Assembly (NCBI RefSeq): GCF_000214175.1
Contig: NC_015564.1
Location: 1,736,001-1,800,000 of the forward strand
DNA: 64,000 nucleotides
Direction of reading: 5' to 3'
Origin: Hoyosella subflava DQS3-9A1
Lineage (GTDB): Bacteria > Actinomycetota > Actinomycetes > Mycobacteriales > Mycobacteriaceae
The position numbers and the translations under genes are program-made. This document shows positions 1 to 9,837 of the stretch, one piece after another (positions within the stretch are counted from its first letter, which is position 1; every line of letters begins with the position of its first letter). A model generated the notes under the pieces. It did no database searches, was not told the DNA's origin, and saw only the letters and a program-made list of their open reading frames with translations.

Positions 1-628
1 TGAGAGCCCAGCAGCACCCGAGGCAGTAAAGGCCATGTGCCGCGCCAGTCCGGAATGTTCCCCGCAGTCCGTTACCGAAGTCGTGCGTCGCCAGGAAAGA
101 CAACGGGGTACGGCACGCGCGCAGGCATGTCTGTTTCCATGGCGTGAATTGGTACGCGCCCGCAACTATCAGCACGCCACCCGCAGCGACCGTCACCCAC
201 CCCGCGTCGTGCGCGACATTGCGGAACGCGAGGAGCAGCGCCAGCGGAACGAGCCCGGCAGCGGTCCACACACAGAGATACCCCAGTACGAATGCCGCTG
301 TGGGGGCGCCCCCACGATTCTGGCGCCGCATCACCAGGCGATGGAGCAGGACGATCGGTGCGATGGTGGGGAACATCATCGCGACCATCATTGTTGTCCA
401 CATGACCAGAAAGATGAGGACGCCCATGTCGAAAGCCATGGGCGCGCCTATTGAAGCGAGGCCCTGAGCCATCGACTGCATGTCGTGCGCGGTACGGACG
501 GTCCACCACCACGCGGCGCCCGCGAGCACGAGCAGCATCCCGACGATCGTGACAGTTGCTCTGCGCTCGAGGACGCTGTACGCCATGCGCGGAGAATCGG
601 TTCTGGGGACCTTGTGAACCTCGGTCAT
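1..628 (-). CDS. DUF2182 integral membrane protein (3' end cut off by the window)
   Basis: The frame is open from an ATG at 628 to the window edge and gives about 209 residues. Several hydrophobic segments are visible, including TIVGMLLVLAGAAWWW and GVLIFLVMWTTMMVAMMFP. The DUF2182 hallmarks are present: a cytosol/membrane-interface QTCLRACRTP motif and a later GLYCLGCCW motif, both cysteine-rich, which is why the family is called a predicted metal-binding membrane protein. It lies 23 bases downstream of the DUF1326 gene on the same strand, and the two families commonly occur together. The biochemical role is unknown. The stop codon is not in the window. Confidence 0.85.
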   Translation of the reverse strand, partial: MTEVHKVPRTDSPRMAYSVLERRATVTIVGMLLVLAGAAWWWTVRTAHDMQSMAQGLASIGAPMAFDMGVLIFLVMWTTMMVAMMFPTIAPIVLLHRLVMRRQNRGGAPTAAFVLGYLCVWTAAGLVPLALLLAFRNVAHDAGWVTVAAGGVLIVAGAYQFTPWKQTCLRACRTPLSFLATHDFGNGLRGTFRTGAAHGLYCLGCCWAL

Positions 629-651
629 CTGGTGTGGTTTCCAGGGTGATT

Positions 652-1284
652 TCAGGTCTGCTGCGTTATCACAGGGGCCATCCGGTTGTCGCTGGACCAC
701 TCCACTTCGGAGTAGTACGCGTTGTTGCCCGCGTGGTCGAAGGTCACTCCATCAGCGTTGAGCGTCAGAACTGATGTTGTGCCAATCGCCCCATCCTGGA
801 AGATGAACCCGTCTTTGAGGATCATGTGAGGGACGTGCTTCTCGCCGCTCACAGGATCCCGGAAGCTCTCCATGTTCATGGACAACTTGTCACCCACTCG
901 CAGCTGCGAGTCGATGGCTTTTTCATCGATATCGATTGTCTCGAAGAATGGGCCGTGAACCTCGCTCACTGTGGCGGCGAGTATTTCCCAGGGCAGCCCC
1001 GGATCCTCCGCGGTGAGAATGGGGATGAGTGCTTCGCGCTGCGCTTCGGTGGCGTCGATGAAGAGCACCATCGTGCCGTTGCCTTCGTGGATGGCTCCGG
1101 GCCACTTCACCGCACTCGCGACTTTCGCTCCCGCGAGGTCGGTTCCTTCCCGATCACCTTCTTTGATCTTGAACCCCACCACGCCTTCGCAGTAGCCGTG
1201 CGAGGGGAAGCCATTCATATTGCACGGGCATCCCAGCGCACAGTTACATCCTTCGTAATAATTCGCCTTGATTCGCCATGCCAT
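652..1284 (-). CDS. DUF1326 domain protein
   Basis: This 210-residue protein begins MAWRIKANYYEGCNC. The chosen ATG at 1284 has an AAGGAA Shine-Dalgarno about 8 bases upstream and starts exactly at the family N-terminus. An upstream ATG at 1410 would overlap the next gene and adds unrelated sequence. Near the N-terminus is a dense cysteine cluster, CNCALGCPCN, followed by another Cys in HGYCEG, as expected for DUF1326 and suggestive of metal binding. There is no signal peptide or membrane segment. It is cotranscribed with the DUF2182 gene that follows. No enzymatic function has been established for the family, so none is assigned. Confidence 0.85.
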   Translation of the reverse strand: MAWRIKANYYEGCNCALGCPCNMNGFPSHGYCEGVVGFKIKEGDREGTDLAGAKVASAVKWPGAIHEGNGTMVLFIDATEAQREALIPILTAEDPGLPWEILAATVSEVHGPFFETIDIDEKAIDSQLRVGDKLSMNMESFRDPVSGEKHVPHMILKDGFIFQDGAIGTTSVLTLNADGVTFDHAGNNAYYSEVEWSSDNRMAPVITQQT

Positions 1285-1385
1285 TTCCGTCACTTCCTTG
1301 CTGAGCAATCGAGCGTCGAGGGTTGGCCCCGGCATCCCCAATCGTCCCACTTCCCGATGCGCCGGGGCAATGGGGCGGCGGATCT

Positions 1386-3008
1386 CTAAAAGGGTGAGCG
1401 CGTCATCCACACAGCCGTATCAGAGGGCAAGCTGTCGCCATGAGTCCGCGACGATTCCAGGACGACGTCCCACCCGGCAGGCAGGTCTACCGGCTCGTCA
1501 CCCAAGTTCACCCAGCACTGCGAGTCGCCCCGCTGGAATGCGAGCACCTGCCCGGCGAACCCCAGCCACTCCAGTTCGGTCTCGGCTGGAAAGAGCGCCG
1601 TCCGAAGGTGGATCGCAGATCGATACAGCCATACAAAGGACGCATTGTCATTCTGCTGGTCTAGCACCGTCCGCGACTCCCAGTGTTCCGGTTGCGGGAG
1701 CCAGGGGTCAGCGTGCGATGCCTCGGGTGAAAATCCAAATGGTGGTGATGTTCCAGACCAGGGCAGCGGTACGCGGCACCCGTCACGGCCCACATCTGTG
1801 TAGCCGGACTGTGCCCACGTCGGGTCGTTCCGTACCTCAGGGGGCAGACTCTCCACCTCATCTAGACCGAGTTCATCGCCCTGGTAGATGTAGGCCGTGC
1901 CGGGAAGAGCGAGTTGGAGCAGTGCGGCGGCGCGTGCGCGCCGCTTCCCAAGTTCGAGATCCGGTTCCTCCGCTGACCACCGCGCCCGATCCCACTCAGG
2001 CTGCACGTCGAACTCCGGCTGCGAGCGGGCGTAGCGGGTGACGGGCCGCGGAATGTCGTGACTCGATAACACCCATGTCGCTGGCGCCCCGACCGTTGCA
2101 GCCTGGGAGACGGCATCGTCGATCACGTCCCGCAGTGAGTTAGCCCGCCACGGCGCTCGTGTGAAGTCAAACTGGAACGCGGTGTGAAGTTCGTCAGGCC
2201 GTAGATAGCGGGCGAGTCGCTCGTTGGTGGGGACGACCGCTTCCGCCACGAAGATCCGTTCTGGGGTGAACGTTTCCGCGACCTTGCGCCAGGTGCGATA
2301 TATGTCGTGCACCCCATCCTGGTCGCGCGCAGGGTGCGGTTGAGTCCGCCAGTCTTCCGGGCGCGGTCCCGCGTCGGGAAGCTCGGGATGTTTGACAAGG
2401 CCATGCGCGACGTCGATCCGGAAACCGTCGATGCCGCGGGCAAACCAGAAGGCAAGGATGTCTTCGAACTCTGCCCGGACCTCTGGATTTTCCCAGTTGA
2501 GGTCAGGCTGTTCGGGCGCGAACATGTGGAGGTACCACTCGCCGTTCGGCAATCGCGTCCAGGCCGGCCCGCCAAATGCGCTGGTCCAGTCATTGGGCGG
2601 GCTGCTTCCGTCGGTTCCTTGCCCGTCCCGGAAGATGTAGCGCTGCTTCGCGTTTGCTTCGTCCCGCAACGCGGCGTGAAACCATCTGTGTTCGGATGAC
2701 GTGTGGTTGGGGACGATGTCGATGATCACCTTGATACCGAGCGCGTGCGCGTCGCGGATCAGGGCTTCTGCGTCATGCAAGGTTCCGTATGACGGATCGA
2801 TGTCACGAAAATCTGCGACGTCGTACCCGGCGTCCACCATCGGCGAGGTGTACCACGGCGTGATCCAGATCGCGTCGATGCCCAGAGATGACAGGTAAGG
2901 AAGTTTTTCCCGCAGGCCCGGCAGGTCGCCGATCCCGTCACCGTTGCCATCAGCGAAGCTGCGGATGTACACCTGGTAGACAACGGCGGATTTCCACCAG
3001 TTCTCCAT
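1386..3008 (-). CDS. GH13 alpha-glucosidase (oligo-1,6/alpha-1,4-glucosidase type)
   Basis: This 540-residue cytoplasmic GH13 enzyme starts MENWWKSAVVYQVYIRSF. The conserved regions are in order: DIVPNH (about 97-102), GFRIDVAH with the presumed nucleophile D199, FVAEA with acid/base E256, and SSHD with the transition-state stabiliser D318. It lacks a signal peptide, so it should hydrolyse imported maltose or isomaltose-type oligosaccharides. It is the last gene of the leftward operon malE-malF-malG-ATPase-glucosidase, and a second paralogous glucosidase sits on the other side of the divergent promoter. Exact linkage specificity cannot be read from sequence. Confidence 0.9.
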   Translation of the reverse strand: MENWWKSAVVYQVYIRSFADGNGDGIGDLPGLREKLPYLSSLGIDAIWITPWYTSPMVDAGYDVADFRDIDPSYGTLHDAEALIRDAHALGIKVIIDIVPNHTSSEHRWFHAALRDEANAKQRYIFRDGQGTDGSSPPNDWTSAFGGPAWTRLPNGEWYLHMFAPEQPDLNWENPEVRAEFEDILAFWFARGIDGFRIDVAHGLVKHPELPDAGPRPEDWRTQPHPARDQDGVHDIYRTWRKVAETFTPERIFVAEAVVPTNERLARYLRPDELHTAFQFDFTRAPWRANSLRDVIDDAVSQAATVGAPATWVLSSHDIPRPVTRYARSQPEFDVQPEWDRARWSAEEPDLELGKRRARAAALLQLALPGTAYIYQGDELGLDEVESLPPEVRNDPTWAQSGYTDVGRDGCRVPLPWSGTSPPFGFSPEASHADPWLPQPEHWESRTVLDQQNDNASFVWLYRSAIHLRTALFPAETELEWLGFAGQVLAFQRGDSQCWVNLGDEPVDLPAGWDVVLESSRTHGDSLPSDTAVWMTRSPF

Positions 3009-3026
3009 GCTGCTCCAATCGTGTGC

Positions 3027-4112
<1,086 letters not shown>

Positions 4113-4141
4113 GTGGATTCCAATCTCTGGTGTGGTGTGAG

Positions 4142-5044
4142 TCAGCCCTTGACGGCGCCGCCGGTGAGGCCCGACACGATGAAGCGCTGCAGGAACAGGA
4201 AGAGCAGGACTACGGGTAGCGCCGAGACCACTGCGCCTGCGGTGAAGACGCCCCATTTTTCACCGAACTCGACCGATACGAACTGGTAGAGGCCAACTGC
4301 GACGGTCCAGCGATCGGGGTCTTGAAGGATGATGCGCGCCATCAGGAAGTCGGAAAACGCCGCGATGAAGGACAGCAGGCCGACCACCACAAGGATTGGT
4401 TTGATCAGCCGAAGAATGATCGTCCAGTAGATCTGTGCGTGTGTCGCGCCATCCATGCGTGCGGCTTCATCTAGTTCACGGGGGACGGTGTTGAAGACGC
4501 CGTACATGAGGAACGTGTTCGCGCCGAGCGCGCCGCCGAGGTACACCATGATCAGGCCGAGGAGCGAGTTGAGGCCGAGGAACGGGTAGATGTCAGACAG
4601 TGTGGCGAGGAGCAGGAAGATTGCTACGAATGCCAGGAGCTGCGGAAACATCTGAATAATGAGAAGGCTCATCAGACCGGTCTTGCGGCCCTTGAACCGG
4701 AACCGTGAGAACGCGTATGCGGCGGCTGCGCCCATCATCACCGCGCCGATCGCGGTGGTGGACGCAACAATCAGGGAGTTCGCGAACCAGCGCAGGAACG
4801 GGTTCTGGGGGTCGGAGAACAGTTCACGGAAGTTCTCGAGGGAGAAGGTGGCGAAGAGCCGGTTGGAGCCGAGCAGCGTACCGGCGTCTCCGACTGAGGC
4901 TGAGAACGCGTATAGCAGCGGGAAGACAGCGTAGACGACGATGACTGCCGCGACTGCGTGACGCCATCCGCTGCGGCGGAAGGTTTCCCAGGCAGGTCGC
5001 TTGTTGTAGACAATGTGTGATTCGGTAGACGTAGTGGTGGACAT
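4142..5044 (-). CDS. malG: Maltose/maltodextrin ABC permease, MalG type
   Basis: This 300-residue inner-membrane permease has about six membrane segments. The EAA loop appears as NTVPRELDEAARMDGATHAQIYW, the site that docks with the ATPase. The start MSTTTSTESHIV at 5044 lies one base beyond the malF stop codon, so the two permeases are translationally coupled. The C-terminus ends GLTGGAVKG, typical of MalG. With MalF, MalE and the downstream ATPase it forms the uptake system for alpha-glucosides hydrolysed by the flanking GH13 enzymes. Confidence 0.9.
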   Translation of the reverse strand: MSTTTSTESHIVYNKRPAWETFRRSGWRHAVAAVIVVYAVFPLLYAFSASVGDAGTLLGSNRLFATFSLENFRELFSDPQNPFLRWFANSLIVASTTAIGAVMMGAAAAYAFSRFRFKGRKTGLMSLLIIQMFPQLLAFVAIFLLLATLSDIYPFLGLNSLLGLIMVYLGGALGANTFLMYGVFNTVPRELDEAARMDGATHAQIYWTIILRLIKPILVVVGLLSFIAAFSDFLMARIILQDPDRWTVAVGLYQFVSVEFGEKWGVFTAGAVVSALPVVLLFLFLQRFIVSGLTGGAVKG

Positions 5045-5045
5045 G

Positions 5046-6665
5046 TCAGCTGATCTCCTCGAGTGCTTTGCTGCGGCGGAACGCAATCGCGGAGACCACC
5101 GCGACCATGATGAATATGAGGATGGAAACCGCGCTCGCGAGCCCGTACTGATTCGCGCCGGTCTCAAACGCGAGCTTGTAGACGAACGTGATGAGAATGT
5201 CCGTCGAGCCCACCCCGGTAGTCGAATCCAGGTCGCGCGGGCCGCCTGAAGTCAGCAGGTAGATGAGGTTGAAGTTGTTGAAGTTCATTGCGAAGCAGGC
5301 GATCAGCATGGGGCCGACAGCAACCAGTAGCAGCGGCAGCGTGACGAACTTGAATGCGCGCCACCTGCCAGCGCCGTCCATGCGCGCGGACTCGTAGAGC
5401 TCCGCGGGTATCGACTGCAGCGCACCCGTCGCGATCAGAAACATGTACGGGAACCCCAGCCATAAATTCACCAGCACCAGGCTGAGCTTGGCTAGCCAGG
5501 GATCGTTTAGCCAAGGTATAGCAGCACCGCCGAGCACGATGTCGTTGATGAAACCGAAGTCCCGGTTGAGCAGTCCGGCCCAGATCAGGATCGACAAGAA
5601 CCCCGGGAATGCGTACGGGAGGATGATGATCGCCCGGTAAATGCTTCTCCCTCGCATCGACGCGTCATTGAAGAGCATCGCGATGAAGAGGCCGAGGAAG
5701 AAAGTCGTGGCCACCGCCAGTACCGCGAAGGCAAAGGTCCACAAGGTGACAGAGAGGAACGGTCCGCCCAGCACGTCTTTGTCGAAGATTGCACCGAAGT
5801 TGGCGAATCCGACGTTCGCCGTCCAGCCTGGAGACAGTTCCTCCCCATCGGCGGAAACAAAATTGCCCGTTTCGGTCGCAGTGTAGACGGTCCCGTCGGC
5901 CGCCGTCATCGTGTCTGTGGCCTCGTTGTAGACAAGTCCCTGTTCGTAGACGAACGCAACCCGTCCGTCGTTGGTGCGAAGGAAGCTGTCACCGTCCATC
6001 GGGACACGGAGCTCACTGATCGAGTCCTGCCGCGCGATCACGTCCGGGAAATCGAGCACCTCGTAGCCAGGAACCGAAACGGGGAGCCCGTTGGCGCCCG
6101 CTTCGGCACCCGCGACGGGCTGGAAAGCGGCGTTACCAGTGCCTACCAGCACCGTTTCACCGGATCCGGCGGTGGCGAAGCCGAGTTCGCCGCCCTCACT
6201 CTGGACCACGGAAATCGGGAACTGAGGGGTCCCGTCAACACGCCGCTCATGCTGTTGCACGAGAGCCCGTATCGCATCTTCTTTCGAAGAGTTGTGACCG
6301 TCGCCGTAGTTGGTGAACGCCACGCCCGCCGTGTAGATCACCACGAACACCTGGAAAATGAGCAGGAAGATCAGACCAGGGGCGAGGTATTTGGCCGGAA
6401 GAAGTTTCCGCGTGGGTGCGAAGTAGACGATGTTGACGACGGCGAGGGCGGCGACGAGGAACCAGAGGATTCCGTTGTTGCCCACCGCCCACGACGCGAG
6501 GATGCCGTACAGCCCGAACGCGTTGATCAGTGCCATCAGTATGAGCTTGACGACGAAGCCACCGCTGAATCCGTGGCTGTGTGAAGTTCTCTTCCTGGAG
6601 TATGTGCTTTCGGGCCGCGCCGCCGGAGTCCCGGGTTTCAGGGAAGCTGTGATCTGCGAGTTCAT
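5046..6665 (-). CDS. malF: Maltose/maltodextrin ABC permease, MalF type
   Basis: This 539-residue permease is longer than most sugar permeases. After three N-terminal membrane segments there is a large extracytoplasmic domain of about 190 residues (roughly 115-310), resembling the P2 loop of MalF that contacts MalE. The remaining membrane segments and an EAA loop (IPAELYESARMDGAGRWRAF) follow. It lies 8 bases after the malE stop and is coupled to malG. The P2-type loop and the neighbouring glucosidases support a maltose or maltodextrin substrate rather than another sugar. Confidence 0.92.
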   Translation of the reverse strand: MNSQITASLKPGTPAARPESTYSRKRTSHSHGFSGGFVVKLILMALINAFGLYGILASWAVGNNGILWFLVAALAVVNIVYFAPTRKLLPAKYLAPGLIFLLIFQVFVVIYTAGVAFTNYGDGHNSSKEDAIRALVQQHERRVDGTPQFPISVVQSEGGELGFATAGSGETVLVGTGNAAFQPVAGAEAGANGLPVSVPGYEVLDFPDVIARQDSISELRVPMDGDSFLRTNDGRVAFVYEQGLVYNEATDTMTAADGTVYTATETGNFVSADGEELSPGWTANVGFANFGAIFDKDVLGGPFLSVTLWTFAFAVLAVATTFFLGLFIAMLFNDASMRGRSIYRAIIILPYAFPGFLSILIWAGLLNRDFGFINDIVLGGAAIPWLNDPWLAKLSLVLVNLWLGFPYMFLIATGALQSIPAELYESARMDGAGRWRAFKFVTLPLLLVAVGPMLIACFAMNFNNFNLIYLLTSGGPRDLDSTTGVGSTDILITFVYKLAFETGANQYGLASAVSILIFIMVAVVSAIAFRRSKALEEIS

Positions 6666-6673
6666 GGGGGTCC

Positions 6674-7915
6674 TTAGTTCTCGATGTTCGCGATCATGCG
6701 GCGCCAGAGCAGGGCGGGTTCACCCTGGCCTTCGACGATGCCGTTCTGAGTGGTGCCCCAGAACGTCCACACGGAGCGCATTTCCGGGATCGCGGGCATG
6801 GGTGCGCCTGCTTCCGCGAGTTCGGCGTAGGCACTCAGCAGCGGCCTGTCTGCGATCGCGTCGATTGCGTCGTTGAGGGCAGGTGGGCGTCCGACGGACT
6901 CGAAAATGGCGAGCTGGGTGTCGAGCCGCGTGAGATAGTTGACGAGGAAGTCATTGGCGGGCAACGCATTTCCAGAATTTGCGTTCATGAAGACGGCCTG
7001 TACGCCCACGAACGGCTGAGCGGTCTGTCCGCCAGCTGTCGGCACCGGCATCAGCGTGAGGTCCATGTCCGCGGCCTCGAAATCATTGAGGTTCCACGGG
7101 CCGGAAATGATGTAGGGCGCGCGTCCGGAGACGAACGCATCCTTCCCGATATCCGGTGTGAGCGACGTTTTGAGGACACCGGCAGCGCCAAGACCGGCGA
7201 GATATTCAGCGAACGCCTCGCCGGATTCTCCGCCCATAGCCAGTTCGGTGGTGTACGAGCCGTCGTCATCCATGCCGAAAACGGGGGCTCCGAAGGATGT
7301 CTGGAGCGGGTAGAGGTGGTAGGGATCTCCCAGGCTTGGGTCTTGCGGGATTGAGATGGGGAAATCTGCTTGGCCTGCTTCGACCAGAGCCTGGCCGTCC
7401 GCAATGAGATCGTCGAAGGTTTCAGGGGTGTGCGTGGTGAGTTCGTTGTTGCGGAGAACCGCGACGTTCTCCACAGCGAAGGGCACGCCGTAGACGGCGC
7501 CTTCATATGTAACTGCCTGCATCGCGACGTCAAGGAAATCCTCGCCCTGGTCCCCGAGTTCGATGGGCATGAGCAGGCCGTTGGCGACGAGTTGGCCCAG
7601 ATTGTCGTGCGGAGACATGAGGAGGTCAGGACCCTGCCCCATTGGTGACTGGGTGATGAATTCACTCATGGTCTGTGGGCTGGCGTCGCGCTGGACAATG
7701 CGCACCGGAACGCCGGTGTCCGCCTCGTACTCGTTTGCGATCTCGGTGAGACCGGCGATCGCTTCTTCGCCGGCCCAGATGGTGATCGGGCCGCCGGACT
7801 GGCCGAGGAACTGCTGTACAGCCTCGCCCTGTCCTTCGCCGGAGGCGCACGACGCGAGCAGCGTGGTCGCCAGGGCCGCAGCCGCGCCTGTAGTGAGGCG
7901 GGTACGTCTGTTCAT
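6674..7915 (-). CDS. malE: Maltose/maltodextrin-binding lipoprotein, MalE type
   Basis: This 413-residue substrate-binding protein has a lipoprotein signal peptide ending LLASC, so Cys23 is the likely lipidated residue. The mature part has the SBP family 1 layout: ITIWAGEEAIAGLTEIANEYEADTGVPVRIVQ near the N-terminus, then GPDLLMSPHDNLGQL. It is the first gene of the malEFG-ATPase-glucosidase operon. Its promoter is visible upstream, with a LacI-type operator lying across the -10 box. The substrate is inferred from the neighbouring GH13 enzymes and the MalF P2-type loop. Confidence 0.9.
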   Translation of the reverse strand: MNRRTRLTTGAAAALATTLLASCASGEGQGEAVQQFLGQSGGPITIWAGEEAIAGLTEIANEYEADTGVPVRIVQRDASPQTMSEFITQSPMGQGPDLLMSPHDNLGQLVANGLLMPIELGDQGEDFLDVAMQAVTYEGAVYGVPFAVENVAVLRNNELTTHTPETFDDLIADGQALVEAGQADFPISIPQDPSLGDPYHLYPLQTSFGAPVFGMDDDGSYTTELAMGGESGEAFAEYLAGLGAAGVLKTSLTPDIGKDAFVSGRAPYIISGPWNLNDFEAADMDLTLMPVPTAGGQTAQPFVGVQAVFMNANSGNALPANDFLVNYLTRLDTQLAIFESVGRPPALNDAIDAIADRPLLSAYAELAEAGAPMPAIPEMRSVWTFWGTTQNGIVEGQGEPALLWRRMIANIEN

Positions 7916-7971
7916 TCGAATTCTCCGTGTGATCGGATGCGCGCAGAAGGTCAGAGGTGAAGTGAATCACA

Positions 7972-8000
7972 ATAGTAAGCGATTGCAGAGAAGGTGTCTA
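7972..8000 (-). promoter_or_regulatory. malE promoter with overlapping LacI-type operator
   Basis: Read on the minus strand, a -35 box TAGACA (8000-7995) is followed after exactly 17 bases by a -10 box TACTAT (7977-7972). The partial palindrome GCAATCGCTTAC at 7986-7975, a LacI-family half-site pair around a central CG, overlaps the -10 box. Repression by the LacI protein encoded at 9838 is the simplest reading. Confidence 0.6.
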
Positions 8001-8041
8001 GACTACGGCGTGAAAAAATAGAATACGTGCTCAGGGTCTAT

Positions 8042-8067
8042 GCAAGCGCTTCCATATTTCGTACGAT
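8042..8067 (+). promoter_or_regulatory. LacI-type operator and -10 box of the divergent alpha-glucosidase
   Basis: GCAAGCGCTTCC (8042-8053) is a near-perfect palindrome with the AAGCGCTT core typical of LacI-family operators. It lies directly upstream of a TACGAT -10 box (8062-8067), and the start codon is only 8 bases further on, so the transcript may be leaderless or nearly so. A related, weaker site is in the malE promoter, giving a shared divergent control region. Confidence 0.55.
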
Positions 8068-8074
8068 GTGAGAC

Positions 8075-9817
8075 ATGACTGCTACTCGTGCTGCATATGA
8101 CTCTGATGCGACGACCACTAGCGACTCATCGGGTCCGCTCCTCGCGGTACATCCCGCTGACCCGCCGGACGAGGCGGCGAAGTGGTGGCGCTCATCGGTG
8201 ATCTATCAGATCTATCCACGCTCGTTCCGTGACCTCGACGGTGACGGCAACGGTGATCTTGCAGGCATTACCGCCGAGCTCGGACAGCTGGCCGAGATGG
8301 ATATCGATGCCGTGTGGCTGTCGCCGTTCTACCCCTCACCACAGCGCGACGGTGGATACGATGTCAGCAACTACTGCGATGTCGCCCCGATGTACGGGTC
8401 ACTCGCCGCGTTCGACCACCTAGTCGAACGCGCGACCGCTCTCGGTATCCGTGTGATCATCGACCTTGTACCGAACCACTGCTCCGAAGAGCACCCCTTG
8501 TTCCAGAAGGCATTGGCCGCAGGTCCCGGCAGCCGGGAGCGGGACATATTCATTTTCCGTGACGGCAAGGGGCCGGGAGGCGCTGAACCACCGAATAACT
8601 GGCAGTCCCACTTCGGTGGATCCGCCTGGACGAGAGTCGTTGAGGCAGATGCCTCACCGGGGCAGTGGTATCTCCACCTGTTTGACTCATCTCAGCCCGA
8701 CTTCAACTGGGATAACGCTGCGGTGCATGGCGAGTTCGAGCGCATTCTGCGATTCTGGCTCGACCGCGGAGTCGCGGGGTTCCGGGTCGACGTTGCGCAT
8801 TCACTCGTCAAGAAGCAGGACCTGCCTGACTGGCACGGCCGGCCTGACGGCGTCGGTACTGACGATTACCCAGGGCACCTCGCGCCGATGTTTGGTCAGC
8901 CCGCGTTGCATGACATTTACCGGAAATGGCGCCAGATACTGGCTGAGTACGGTGATGACCGGGTGTTATGCGCCGAGGCTGGCATCGATCCGCTGCCACG
9001 CCTGTCCGACTGGGTGCGACCCGATGAGATGCACCAGACCTTCAATTTTGCGTTTCTCAGTTGCCCCTGGGACGCAACCAGATTCCGCACTGTAATCGAG
9101 GATTCGCTGCGTGCGTTCGATGCGGTCGGTGCGCCGACGACGTGGGTGCTGTCCAACCATGACGTGCAGCGCCACGTCACTCGGTTCGGGATCACCGAGC
9201 GGCCAGATCGTCCCGGAGATGGACTCGGCCCTGACGATCCGCAGCCCGACCTGGCCCGTGGCCAGACCCTTGCACGTGCAGCCTCGCTATTGATGCTCGG
9301 ACTTCCGGGCGGTGTGTACTTGTACCAAGGTGAGGAACTAGGGCTCCCGGACCACACTCTCATGCCGCATTCATGCAGACAGGATCCGACCTATGCCCGC
9401 ACAGATGGCCAGCGGTTAGGCCGTGATGGAAGCCGGGTGCCCCTCCCTTGGGAGAGCCGCGCTGCTGCAGCAGGTTTCAGCGAAAGCGGTGCTGCGTGGC
9501 TGCCTCAGCCGACAGGGTGGGAGTCGTTCGCGCGCGACGTGCAACGAAATGATCCGGATTCGGTGCTTGCGATGTACACCGAGGCTCTCAGGCTCCGGCG
9601 TCACCATGGGCTCGGCCACGGGTCGCTGAAGTGGCTCCCCGAATACCTGGATACGGCGTGCCTTGCGTTCGCGAATGGTGACGTCCTGGTTATGGTGAAT
9701 ACTGGCGACACCGATGTGCGCCTGCCTACACCGAATGTCCTGCTCAGTAGTGCGCCGGACAGCATCCGGGACGGCTCGCTGCGGCCGGGCCATACGGTAT
9801 GGGTGAAGCTCACATGA
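8075..9817 (+). CDS. GH13 alpha-glucosidase, second copy
   Basis: This 580-residue GH13 enzyme has about 35 extra residues before the family start WWRSSVIYQIYPRSF. The catalytic set is visible: GFRVDVAH with nucleophile D239, LCAEAG with acid/base E301, and SNHD with D363. It lacks a signal peptide. It is paralogous to the glucosidase at 1386-3008 and is transcribed away from malE from the same intergenic control region. The two enzymes may divide alpha-1,4 and alpha-1,6 substrates between them, but this is inference. The lacI gene follows 20 bases downstream, so the two are probably one operon. Confidence 0.92.
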   Translation: MTATRAAYDSDATTTSDSSGPLLAVHPADPPDEAAKWWRSSVIYQIYPRSFRDLDGDGNGDLAGITAELGQLAEMDIDAVWLSPFYPSPQRDGGYDVSNYCDVAPMYGSLAAFDHLVERATALGIRVIIDLVPNHCSEEHPLFQKALAAGPGSRERDIFIFRDGKGPGGAEPPNNWQSHFGGSAWTRVVEADASPGQWYLHLFDSSQPDFNWDNAAVHGEFERILRFWLDRGVAGFRVDVAHSLVKKQDLPDWHGRPDGVGTDDYPGHLAPMFGQPALHDIYRKWRQILAEYGDDRVLCAEAGIDPLPRLSDWVRPDEMHQTFNFAFLSCPWDATRFRTVIEDSLRAFDAVGAPTTWVLSNHDVQRHVTRFGITERPDRPGDGLGPDDPQPDLARGQTLARAASLLMLGLPGGVYLYQGEELGLPDHTLMPHSCRQDPTYARTDGQRLGRDGSRVPLPWESRAAAAGFSESGAAWLPQPTGWESFARDVQRNDPDSVLAMYTEALRLRRHHGLGHGSLKWLPEYLDTACLAFANGDVLVMVNTGDTDVRLPTPNVLLSSAPDSIRDGSLRPGHTVWVKLT

Positions 9818-9837
9818 CAAGTGACTGAAGGCGGACA

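Noticed and set aside
1268-2041. 257-codon plus-strand frame opposite the DUF1326 and alpha-glucosidase genes
   Set aside because: Pro/Arg/Ser-rich shadow with no domain and no plausible start site.
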